Shown piece after piece: positions 32,611 through 38,090 of a stretch of DNA of 38,090 nt (position 1 is its first letter; every line of letters starts with the position of its first letter). This DNA comes from a virus. The stretch is from the IMG/VR virus record IMGVR_UViG_3300045996_000676, positions 1-38,090 of that record. One strand, written 5' to 3'. Below the pieces are notes generated by a model. That model was not told where the DNA came from and made no database searches. It saw only the letters and a program-made list of their open reading frames with translations. The translations under genes were made by a program, and so were the position numbers.

Positions 32611-32858
32611 TATTTCCCCCCTGTGAGATTAACTGCTCTCGGCTTAAACTTTTGCATCCACTGGTCGACTTCGGTGAGTTTGAATTGCAGGGCCTTTCCC
32701 GGCTTGTAGAACGGAAACCCCTTCGTGCGGATCCATTCGCGGACGGTATTCGGTGGGGTGTCGAGGTACTGACAGAGCGCCGGCATCCCCACAAATCCAA
32801 CGGGTTTGTACCCTCGGAGCAGATCGCGGATCTCCTGTAGGACGTCCGTATCCGGCAT
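32610..32858 (-). CDS. Excisionase-like HTH protein
   Basis: An 82-residue protein with a winged-helix, MerR/excisionase-type domain: MPALCQYLDTPPNTVREWIRTKGFPFYKPGKALQFKLTEVDQWMQ. Such proteins bind DNA as Xis factors or regulators. It is encoded next to the integrase, divergently, and directly upstream of bet (TAATG overlap), so excision control is the leading idea. A regulatory role is equally possible. Confidence 0.7.
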   Translation of the reverse strand: MPDTDVLQEIRDLLRGYKPVGFVGMPALCQYLDTPPNTVREWIRTKGFPFYKPGKALQFKLTEVDQWMQKFKPRAVNLTGGK

Positions 32859-32860
32859 GG

Positions 32861-33031
32861 TTAACTACCTAATCCTTTCTCGGCCTCAAATAGCGCCAGC
32901 GCCTCGTCAACGATCCGGTAGGCCAGCATCCCGGACTTCTCGCGCAACTCGTTGAGTTTGCTGCGCGTATCTGGTTTAACGAATATCGGCTGGAATCTTT
33001 TACTTCCGACCTTCGAAGTAGGTTCTTCCAT
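32861..33031 (-). CDS. Ribbon-helix-helix-like small regulator
   Basis: The frame is open further upstream, but AAGGAGGCGT precedes the ATG at 33031, giving 56 residues. FQPIFVKPDTRSKLNELREKSGMLAYRIVDEALALFEAE shows the strand-helix-helix pattern of RHH repressors. It is the first gene of the leftward operon, right after a predicted promoter, and may autoregulate it or control the lysis-lysogeny choice. Inference from length, pattern and position. Confidence 0.6.
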   Translation of the reverse strand: MEEPTSKVGSKRFQPIFVKPDTRSKLNELREKSGMLAYRIVDEALALFEAEKGLGS

Positions 33032-33070
33032 ACGCCTCCTTGTAGGAAATCGTGAACTGCAGCGTGCGAG

Positions 33071-33099
33071 GAAATACACCTGTAAATGCGCCTTGTCAA
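33071..33099 (-). promoter_or_regulatory. Predicted leftward early promoter
   Basis: On the minus strand a perfect TTGACA (complement at 33094-33099) lies exactly 17 nt from TATTTC (33071-33076). The predicted start would be about 30 nt upstream of the 33031 ATG. It would drive the operon from the RHH-like gene to the RuvC-like gene, and it lies in the 174-nt gap between it and the divergent integrase. The -10 match is moderate. Confidence 0.55.
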
Positions 33100-33205
33100 T
33101 ACTGATTCTTAAATAGTTTTCAGGAATGTAAAAGATTTAATGGCTCTGTATCATAGGGCCGTCAGGGGAACGGCTCAGGTAAGTAGAAGAAAGGTCGGGG
33201 AAAAC

Positions 33206-34333
33206 ATGAGTACGTTGTATAGGTACCAGGATCCACAAAAAGGCGTGTTCCGGCTGAAGTGGTATTGCAAGGCGGGGTGTCCAAAACATCCGAAAGGCGG
33301 CGGCGCGCATTGCGTCTCACTAAGAACTAGGGACGGAAAACGCGCTAGGAGCCTCCAGGACGAGAAAGATCGGCAACTCGACCAAGAGGCCGCGCGGCTG
33401 ACGCTCGGCCTGCAGGCGCCCAAGGCGGCAAGCCGTGACATGCTCCTGACTGAGTTTCGAGACTTCTATCTAGAGAGGGCGGAGAAGGACCAGTTGGTAG
33501 GACTGGATACGCTCTATCGGAATCATCAGCCCATGCTGAATAAGCTGGTGGAATTTGCGCCGACAGCCACGCTCGAAGATCTCACGCTAGCCTGGGTGGA
33601 GCGATATCAATCGACCGTGCGCCGGCGGTACGCAGATTACGGCTGGAATAGCCGGCGGGCCACGCTCCGGGGGATCTTTAACCGGGCGGTGGAATGGCGG
33701 CTCATAGGTGAGAATCCCTTCGTGGCTCTCCAGCGGGTGAAGCGTCCCCAAGCAACCCAACCGAAACGGCTCTATCAAGAGCAACTCCCGATTATCCTCC
33801 GCCATGAACGGAAAGACTTCTGGAAGCTGGTCACGCTGTTTCTGTACATCACCGGATGCCGACTCATGGAAATGGCGCGCCTTGAACGGACCCACGTCCG
33901 GCCGGAGCTAGGCTATTTCGGAATCGTGAAGAACAAAGAGAAGCGGGTCAAACGGATCCCGCTGACGACGGTCGTACTGAAGATTATCAACCGGGCCCAG
34001 AGTCTCAGCGACTCGCCGTACGTCTTTCCCTGGAAAGGCGGACAGCTCACGCGCAACACCGTCACGCGACACTATGACCGGCTCAGCGAGAAATGCGGCT
34101 TTAAGGTCAGCGCCCATCGGTTCCGCCATGCACACGGTACCCATGCGCTCGAGCTGGGATCCAACTTAAAGGCCATTCAGGACACGCTCGGACATTCCGA
34201 CATTCGAACCACGGCAGACTTTTACATTGACGTCGATTTGAAGCACATACAGAAATCCATGGATGCCCTGGACGGCGAAACGCTGTTTGACGGTAGCAAT
34301 TTAGTAGCGCGGCCTCATAAGACCGCAGAATAA
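33206..34333 (+). CDS. int: Tyrosine-family integrase
   Basis: I prefer the ATG at 33206 (375 aa) over the upstream in-frame ATG at 33140. The C-terminal catalytic domain shows R219 (TGCRLMEM), H307-x2-R310 (HRFRH), H330 (LGHSD) and the nucleophile Y340 (DFYID), all as in tyrosine recombinases. The N-terminus has a Cys/His group (YCKAGCPKHPKGGGAHC) that could bind zinc or arm DNA, followed by an alpha-helical core-binding domain (about 75-180). It should recombine the attP just downstream with a host tRNA-Gln gene. It is divergent from the early operon. Confidence 0.92.
   Translation: MSTLYRYQDPQKGVFRLKWYCKAGCPKHPKGGGAHCVSLRTRDGKRARSLQDEKDRQLDQEAARLTLGLQAPKAASRDMLLTEFRDFYLERAEKDQLVGLDTLYRNHQPMLNKLVEFAPTATLEDLTLAWVERYQSTVRRRYADYGWNSRRATLRGIFNRAVEWRLIGENPFVALQRVKRPQATQPKRLYQEQLPIILRHERKDFWKLVTLFLYITGCRLMEMARLERTHVRPELGYFGIVKNKEKRVKRIPLTTVVLKIINRAQSLSDSPYVFPWKGGQLTRNTVTRHYDRLSEKCGFKVSAHRFRHAHGTHALELGSNLKAIQDTLGHSDIRTTADFYIDVDLKHIQKSMDALDGETLFDGSNLVARPHKTAE
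34289..34308 (+). repeat. Left 20-bp direct repeat, probable integrase arm site
   Basis: GACGGTAGCAATTTAGTAGC lies inside the 3' end of int and is repeated exactly at 34517-34536, on the other side of the tRNA-derived attP core. Each copy contains GTAGC twice. Position and symmetry fit an arm-type integrase binding site. Confidence 0.65.
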
Positions 34334-34349
34334 CGGCATAGGCAGTAAC

Positions 34350-34394
34350 ACTCTGGATCTGGCTACCAAGGTTCGAATCCTTGTCCCCCAGCCA
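34350..34394 (+). other. attP core: 3' half of a tRNA-Gln(CUG) gene
   Basis: The sequence matches the 3' part of a tRNA-Gln gene: anticodon loop CTCTGGA with U33-CTG, the 3' anticodon stem TCTGG, the T arm CAAGG-TTCGAAT-CCTTG, the acceptor strand TCCCCCA, discriminator G and CCA. The 5' half is absent (TAACA where CCAGA would be expected). It lies directly downstream of int, so it is the phage attachment core, which on integration rebuilds the 3' end of the host tRNA. It is not a functional tRNA gene here. Confidence 0.85.
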
Positions 34395-34466
34395 CCTACC
34401 TTTCAGGAAAATCAAGCAGATGCGACGGTGCGTAGGCTGGAGTCAGGCGTAGCATTTCCTCCACAC

Positions 34467-35009
34467 CTACGGTAGATGTCGATTGATGTCTGTCGGTGGT
34501 GAAGAAAGTGGGCTCCGACGGTAGCAATTTAGTAGCAGTTGAGCATCCATGATCGCTTGGTTTCTCTGCCGGGCCCATCCCGCGTCAGCGCACACGCCAT
34601 CACAGTCTGTCATGGGGGGGCTGCACACATGGCCGGTTTCCGGAATGGGCTCAAGCGGCAGATGCTTTAATAACCCCTCCACCTCCGCCCGCAGGCGCTG
34701 GTTCTGTTGCTCAACCAACTCTGCATTCACCTTCCATTCATGGGACAGCACTTCCAGTCCAGCCACCTCAGCCCGTGCTGCCGCGAGGTCGGCGGTCAGT
34801 TCCTTGACTTGTTGAAACGCGCCGTTCATATGTGACTGCATGGCATCCCGCTCCTGCTCACACGCCTTCAGCAGTCGCGCGTCCGCCTCGCGCACGGCGG
34901 CTAAGGCTTTGACTATGTTCTTGAGTGTTTCATCCCAGTCGATAAAGCCTGTTTCGCCGATGTGCTCAACCTTGATCTCCCGCGCCGTCGCTTCCAAGTC
35001 CATGCTCAT
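34467..35009 (-). CDS. Coiled-coil protein, 180 aa
   Basis: The ATG at 35009 overlaps the upstream stop (ATGA). The N-terminal half and middle form a long coiled coil (READARLLKACEQERDAMQSH, QQVKELTADLAAARAEVAGLEV), and a C-terminal part with cysteines (HVCSPPMTDCDGVCADAG) could bind metal. The C-terminus runs into the right arm repeat. No family recognised. It is the last gene of the right leftward block. Confidence 0.6.
   Translation of the reverse strand: MSMDLEATAREIKVEHIGETGFIDWDETLKNIVKALAAVREADARLLKACEQERDAMQSHMNGAFQQVKELTADLAAARAEVAGLEVLSHEWKVNAELVEQQNQRLRAEVEGLLKHLPLEPIPETGHVCSPPMTDCDGVCADAGWARQRNQAIMDAQLLLNCYRRSPLSSPPTDINRHLP
34517..34536 (+). repeat. Right 20-bp direct repeat, probable integrase arm site
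   Basis: An exact second copy of the 34289-34308 repeat, 123 nt after the attP core, overlapping the 3' end of a leftward gene. Together the two copies flank the core, as the arm sites of other tyrosine-integrase phages do. A related GTAGCATTT lies near 34449. Confidence 0.65.
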
Positions 35010-35224
35010 GACTGCACCGCCAGCTTGGCGAGCAGCGCCTGAATCATCTCCTGCTGTTGAATTACAGCCGTCTGCATCTCAATGAGCTTGGACTGGAAGT
35101 CCTGCTTCGTGGCCCAGGCAATCGCCGCTTCCGCCTCCTTCAGCGTGGCGAGTTGCCGCAACTCTTCGTGCGAGTCTCTCAACGCCTTCGTCATGGTGTC
35201 CACTTCTTCAACGGAATAGATCAT
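35006..35224 (-). CDS. Small coiled-coil protein, 72 aa
   Basis: AAGGAGACACCTGC precedes the ATG at 35224. The product is almost entirely helical (VEEVDTMTKALRDSHEELRQLATLKEAE and IEMQTAVIQQQEMIQALLAKL). No family recognised. It is coupled to the 180-residue coiled-coil gene, which suggests the two may form a complex. Confidence 0.6.
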   Translation of the reverse strand: MIYSVEEVDTMTKALRDSHEELRQLATLKEAEAAIAWATKQDFQSKLIEMQTAVIQQQEMIQALLAKLAVQS

Positions 35225-35436
35225 GCAGGTGTCTCCTTCTTGGTTTTACTGAAGTCATTCGCTTTCGTGCAGCAATTGAAATGCGAGACATACAGGCCGG
35301 CGACCGGCGAACACGTCCGCGCGCTCTCATGGTGCAGGTAGACGTTTGCCAGCGCGTCCAAGGGGATCATCTTCCCGGTGATATTGCGCGCCCAGATGAT
35401 GGGGCGCCCACACCCTTTGCATCTAGCTTTCTCCAT
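35221..35436 (-). CDS. Phage zinc-ribbon protein, 71 aa
   Basis: The ATG at 35436 is preceded by GGAGG. The N-terminus MEKARCKGCGRPIIWARNITGKMIPLDALA matches the widespread small phage zinc-ribbon family with CxxCG...PLDA; a later cysteine cluster (FNCCTKAND) completes possible ligands. Role unknown. Overlaps both neighbours by a few nt. Confidence 0.7.
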   Translation of the reverse strand: MEKARCKGCGRPIIWARNITGKMIPLDALANVYLHHESARTCSPVAGLYVSHFNCCTKANDFSKTKKETPA

Positions 35437-35650
35437 TGACCCATTCCTCCCACGGCATCCACGCGACCCCGCCGCGCATGTAATTGTCGAAGTCGTAGGT
35501 TTTCTCGCCGTGCAGCTCGCGCACTTTGCCGTTCCGGTCCTTATCGACCATGTAGAGCGCCTTAATCGGTGTGCCGGTTCGCGTCTGGTAGGTGTCCACC
35601 TTGACGGCAATTCCGCATGGACTCTTAGCGATCGCTTCGTCCAAGTGCAT
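35423..35650 (-). CDS. Small unidentified protein, 75 aa
   Basis: AAGGAG lies 8 nt before the ATG at 35650. The product is a compact beta-like protein (GIAVKVDTYQTRTGTPIKALYMVDKDRNGKVRELHGEK) ending in a Trp-rich segment (VAWMPWEEWV). No family recognised. It overlaps its neighbours at both ends, as is usual for this dense block. Confidence 0.6.
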   Translation of the reverse strand: MHLDEAIAKSPCGIAVKVDTYQTRTGTPIKALYMVDKDRNGKVRELHGEKTYDFDNYMRGGVAWMPWEEWVNGES

Positions 35651-35873
35651 CTAAAAGCTCCTTTGAGGCTTGTTCCCATTTCCCGCACCAGTCGCCATCG
35701 GATGACGTCACAGGCCAGATGCCTCGGCCATCGTCGCCTATAGCCGGCGGATTGACCTTGCACCATCCATCCGGCGGCTCGTTCAGGCCTGGGTCTGGTG
35801 GGCCGTCATCCTCCAGGTCTACGTGATACATCTCATCCCAAAATTTACATTGCATACAGCCTTTGTGTTTCAT
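35625..35873 (-). CDS. Four-cysteine small protein, 82 aa
   Basis: Start at 35873 (GAGGATGAG just upstream); the longer open frame is not preferred. It has C6-x2-C9 (GCMQCKFW), C38 (GWCKV) and C63 (DWCGKWE), the pattern of a common small phage protein with C..CKFW...G.C...PP...P.T..DDWCG.W. The four cysteines probably bind zinc or an iron-sulfur cluster. Role unknown. Confidence 0.65.
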   Translation of the reverse strand: MKHKGCMQCKFWDEMYHVDLEDDGPPDPGLNEPPDGWCKVNPPAIGDDGRGIWPVTSSDGDWCGKWEQASKELLDALGRSDR

Positions 35874-36451
35874 CTCATCCTCTTTCGTAAAACGGTTAAG
35901 GCCGCCAGAATCTCCGCCCAAAGGACAGGATTCGGTTTCACGGCCAGAGGCTTGACGTCCTGCCCCTTGGCCACTTGGAGAATAAATGCCTTCCGGTCCT
36001 TGTGTGCGATGTCCTGATAGTCGGCATTCAGATACATCATCAATTGCGCGTGGTACTGCTCGCCCACGGATTCAGCGAATTTATAATCGGGGATCATCAG
36101 CGTGCCGCCCTTGCGGAATACGGCGTCCAGCGTGCCGGCATACCCGTACTTGGTAGAGACGCGCGGCAGCTCAGTGGCCAGCGGTTCCCATCCGGTATCT
36201 TGCAGCCACTTGATGAGCTTCTGAGGCCGCTCGCTCAGCTCCACGCCATCCGGAGAACCGGTGAGGATCCACGTCTCGATCGCGCGCTCCATTTCCTGGT
36301 GACAGCGCGTCCCCTCGTCCAGCTTGGCCGTATCAATCCATCCGCTGATGGGTCCGTAGAGCAGCTCCTTGACGGCAGAGACGCTCGGGTAAATCGCCTG
36401 CGTCTCCCAGCGATAACAGCGAAAGCCTTTATGTTCGATGACGTCAGGCAT
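35870..36451 (-). CDS. RecB-like PD-(D/E)XK exonuclease
   Basis: The 193-residue protein has the phage exonuclease layout: RCHQEMERAIE (H51), E94, GTLDAVF with D109, then IPDYKFAE with D122-x-K124, and EQYHAQLMMYL with Q136 and Y140. These are the metal-binding and catalytic residues of the RecB/Cas4-like PD-(D/E)XK nucleases. It probably works with the Bet protein to make recombinogenic ends, although the two genes are in different operons on either side of attP. Overlaps the upstream gene by 8 nt. Confidence 0.8.
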   Translation of the reverse strand: MPDVIEHKGFRCYRWETQAIYPSVSAVKELLYGPISGWIDTAKLDEGTRCHQEMERAIETWILTGSPDGVELSERPQKLIKWLQDTGWEPLATELPRVSTKYGYAGTLDAVFRKGGTLMIPDYKFAESVGEQYHAQLMMYLNADYQDIAHKDRKAFILQVAKGQDVKPLAVKPNPVLWAEILAALTVLRKRMR

Positions 36452-36644
36452 TTCGTCGTTCCTTCAGCATTTCATCGGCCTGCTCATAGGCTAAGACTGC
36501 CGCCTCGGTATCAGTCATTTCACTAAAATTCGCCAGAAGCCCGGTCAGCGCCGCCATAGCGAAACAATCACGCAATGATGGCCTTGAGTCTGCTATATGT
36601 TCGATGGCTTCCATGATTCGACGTTCTGCGACTTCGTTCATCAT
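36444..36644 (-). CDS. Small helical protein, about 66 aa
   Basis: The frame is open upstream, but the ATG pair at 36644/36641 follows GAGGAAGTGAGGGGA and the stop of a small upstream gene, so a start there is chosen. The product is helical (AERRIMEAIEHIADSRPSLRDCFAMAALTGLLANFSEMTDTEAAVLAY). No family recognised. It overlaps the exonuclease start by 8 nt. Confidence 0.6.
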   Translation of the reverse strand: MMNEVAERRIMEAIEHIADSRPSLRDCFAMAALTGLLANFSEMTDTEAAVLAYEQADEMLKERRNA

Positions 36645-36649
36645 TCCCC

Positions 36650-36805
36650 TCACTTCCTCGGAAAGCCGACAAAGGTCCGCCGGCATTGATAGCAACGGAC
36701 CACGCTTACACGGCAGTCTTTGTACTGCGTTTCCATCTGATGCCCGTAATGCACGGCCAGCCATTGGTCAAGACTATCCACAATGGGTACGGGTTCATTA
36801 AACAT
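36650..36805 (-). CDS. Small CxxC protein, 51 aa
   Basis: This short gene fills the gap between the HTH protein and the 66-residue protein. ATG at 36805 overlaps the HTH stop by 8 nt; TGA ends 5 nt before the next ATG. The product has MFNEPVPIVDSLDQWL and a C-terminal cysteine group (DCRVSVVRCYQCRRTF). An alternative 30-residue ORF from the TAATG has no such features. The fit between neighbours supports this frame. Confidence 0.6.
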   Translation of the reverse strand: MFNEPVPIVDSLDQWLAVHYGHQMETQYKDCRVSVVRCYQCRRTFVGFPRK

Positions 36806-37142
36806 CGGCCCAGACTCCTTGTTGTGCGCGCCACGATTTCAGGCGCTCCACGTTTAACCAGATCCGCCCATGTCGGCGCCGGCAGGGCGCGCCATTGCGA
36901 ATCCACCGATAGACAGTATTCCGCCACACGCCCAATGCCTGGGACGCCTCGCGCGGCGACACATAGCCCAGTGGAGGAATCGAAGAGTCCAGACAGAACC
37001 CAGCTCGGCGGTTGTATCGCTTGCAATGGTCTAAGCATCGCTGGCAGAGCACGGCGCCGGGCTTCGGGTCGTTCTTGCATCCGCCGGATCGGCAGAGCCC
37101 TAACGCTTTTTTTCTCTCGTACCGGTTTTTGTAGCGGTTCAT
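36798..37142 (-). CDS. Zinc-finger plus HTH DNA-binding protein
   Basis: 114 residues: N-terminal Cys group (C17, C22, C33, C36, C40; LCRSGGCKNDPKPGAVLCQRC) and a C-terminal excisionase-type HTH (YVSPREASQALGVWRNTVYRWIRNG). A DNA-binding regulator is likely. The ATG at 37142 has no clear ribosome site, only a pyrimidine- and AT-rich leader; the frame stays open to a TTG at 37268, so the start is uncertain. Confidence 0.65.
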   Translation of the reverse strand: MNRYKNRYERKKALGLCRSGGCKNDPKPGAVLCQRCLDHCKRYNRRAGFCLDSSIPPLGYVSPREASQALGVWRNTVYRWIRNGAPCRRRHGRIWLNVERLKSWRAQQGVWADV

Positions 37143-37293
37143 AAAAATAAGAGAGGGGAGGAGCTGGGCCTGTGCTACGCCGCCCCGGCCAGTTATGCGG
37201 TTCGCTGTAACTGCCCTGCAAGTCTTACAATGCTGGCCGCTTTGGGACTTGCTGCTCCTGCCCCCCAATCAGAGAGGATCGGCCCGTTACCTC

Positions 37294-37977
37294 CTATCCC
37301 CTCGTGGTCGAACTTGGCACATCGTACATTTCGAGCAGCTCACAAGTGCCGCTCTTCGCCAGTGCGGCGAGCCTGGTCGTATTTAGCTCCCAGACGCTAT
37401 CGGGCAAGCCGGCTAGTCTGGGATCTGTCCGATAGAATCCTTCCCTCTGGTCGCGCGCTAACGATTGACACAATGCCGGATGGGCCTTGATCCGCCAGTT
37501 AGGCACCATCCGCATAGTCGACATGGCGCCGCCGGCCGATTGCACGACCGCACGCGGCTGTTCGATCACCTTCGGCGGAGCCACGGCGACCGGATCCTTA
37601 CCGGCCGCAATTGCCGCCTGGACCTTATCCTCGTGCTTCTTGTTCTCGGCGTCCTGGATCGCCTTCTTTCTGGCGACCTCGGCGGCAAACCAGACGCCGG
37701 CCACGCGCTCTAAATCCTTTTTCGATTGCTCCAGCGGCTCCAGCATCTTCCGCTCTTTGTCGTCCACTTCCTTTTTCGCCTTGCGAAGTGGGGCCTTGAT
37801 CGACTCCCAGAAAGCCTCGACCTTCTTCGCCTTCAGCTTGACGTCCGTCAGGTATCGCATGGCCTCGTCGTACTGGTCCTGCGTCTTGACGGCCTTCGGC
37901 GCCGATTGAATCGCGTTGATGACGAGCGCGCCGGCGGATTCCTCGTCGGTGATTTCCAGCTCTGCCAATGTGGTCAC
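37294..37977 (-). CDS. Coiled-coil phage protein, 227 aa
   Basis: GTG start at 37977, overlapping the upstream stop (GTGA), with GGGGGAG close by. The protein resembles a common phage family next to recombination genes: AVKTQDQYDEAMRYLTDVKLKAKKVEAFW, then KAPLRKAKKEVDDKERKMLEPLEQSKK, a long coiled coil and a C-terminal compact domain (NWRIKAHPALCQSLARDQREGF). Role unknown. The roughly 150-nt gap after it holds only an open extension of the HTH frame. Confidence 0.65.
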   Translation of the reverse strand: MTTLAELEITDEESAGALVINAIQSAPKAVKTQDQYDEAMRYLTDVKLKAKKVEAFWESIKAPLRKAKKEVDDKERKMLEPLEQSKKDLERVAGVWFAAEVARKKAIQDAENKKHEDKVQAAIAAGKDPVAVAPPKVIEQPRAVVQSAGGAMSTMRMVPNWRIKAHPALCQSLARDQREGFYRTDPRLAGLPDSVWELNTTRLAALAKSGTCELLEMYDVPSSTTRG

Positions 37978-38090
37978 ATCTCCCCCTTCTGGTTATGGTG
38001 GCGCGCCTTGTCGCGGATGTCCCAGTCATGGAATGCCATCCGCAGGATCGCCGCCTGTGGTATGCCGCCGTTTCGCTTCACGGCCTGCTC
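37974..38090 (-). CDS. C-terminal end of an unidentified protein
   Basis: The last 38 residues of a leftward gene whose start lies beyond the window, ending in TGA at 37974-37976, which overlaps the next gene's GTG. The visible part (GIPQAAILRMAFHDWDIRDKARHHNQ) is helical and charged. No family recognised. It shows that the early operon continues outside the window. Confidence 0.6.
   Translation of the reverse strand, partial: EQAVKRNGGIPQAAILRMAFHDWDIRDKARHHNQKGEM

Noticed and set aside
33149-33154. Rightward -10 box TATCAT for the integrase
   Set aside because: No acceptable -35 lies at the right distance, so an int promoter could not be supported.
34350-34394. Functional tRNA-Gln gene
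   Set aside because: Only the 3' half is present; the 5' acceptor, D arm and 5' anticodon stem are missing.
1-38090. CRISPR array or insertion sequence
   Set aside because: No regularly spaced repeats and no transposase or terminal inverted repeats were seen.

Overview
The window reads as most of the genome of a temperate, short-tailed (podovirus-like) double-stranded DNA phage. Terminase, portal, scaffold, HK97-fold capsid, adaptor, nozzle-type tail and internal virion proteins are present, with a SleB-type endolysin and holin-like proteins, a RecT/Bet annealing protein, RuvC-like and RecB-like nucleases, and a tyrosine integrase. No tape measure, sheath or tail-tube gene is visible. The DNA is GC-rich with strong AAGGAGG ribosome sites, and a lipobox and Sec-type signals point to a bacterial host with an envelope that sorts lipoproteins. 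I cannot identify the host; it should carry a tRNA-Gln(CUG) gene whose 3' half matches the attachment site.

Layout. Positions 1-29041 are a rightward structural and lysis block: small zinc proteins, a large terminase divided into two ORFs around an N4-gp49-like gene, a Com-like zinc finger, a terminator, portal, an HExxH protein, scaffold, capsid, small virion proteins, four consecutive genes whose products carry Sec or Tat-like export signals (10532-15982), lysis genes, adaptor, fibre, nozzle, small virion proteins and a 1727-residue internal protein. Positions 28923-33031 are a leftward early operon: RuvC-like resolvase, zinc finger, small proteins, RecT/Bet, an excisionase-like HTH and a small RHH-like protein, fed by a predicted promoter at 33071-33099. 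The integrase (33206-34333) is divergent and is followed by attP (34350-34394). From 38090 down to 34467 is a second leftward block of small, often cysteine-rich proteins plus a RecB-like exonuclease and a zinc/HTH protein. Genes run off both window ends.

Because attP is a tRNA 3' fragment lying inside phage genes, with no complete tRNA and no second copy in the window, the sequence represents the unintegrated (circular, permuted or packaged) phage form, not a prophage with host flanks. On integration the Bet gene and the RecB-like exonuclease gene would end up at opposite ends of the prophage.

The features that most deserve a second look are the split terminase, the run of exported tail or fibre proteins (including an internal twin-arginine motif and a DUF4091-like glycosidase), the 20-bp direct repeats flanking attP, the terminator placed directly before a portal start with no ribosome site, and the unusually large set of small zinc-binding proteins.
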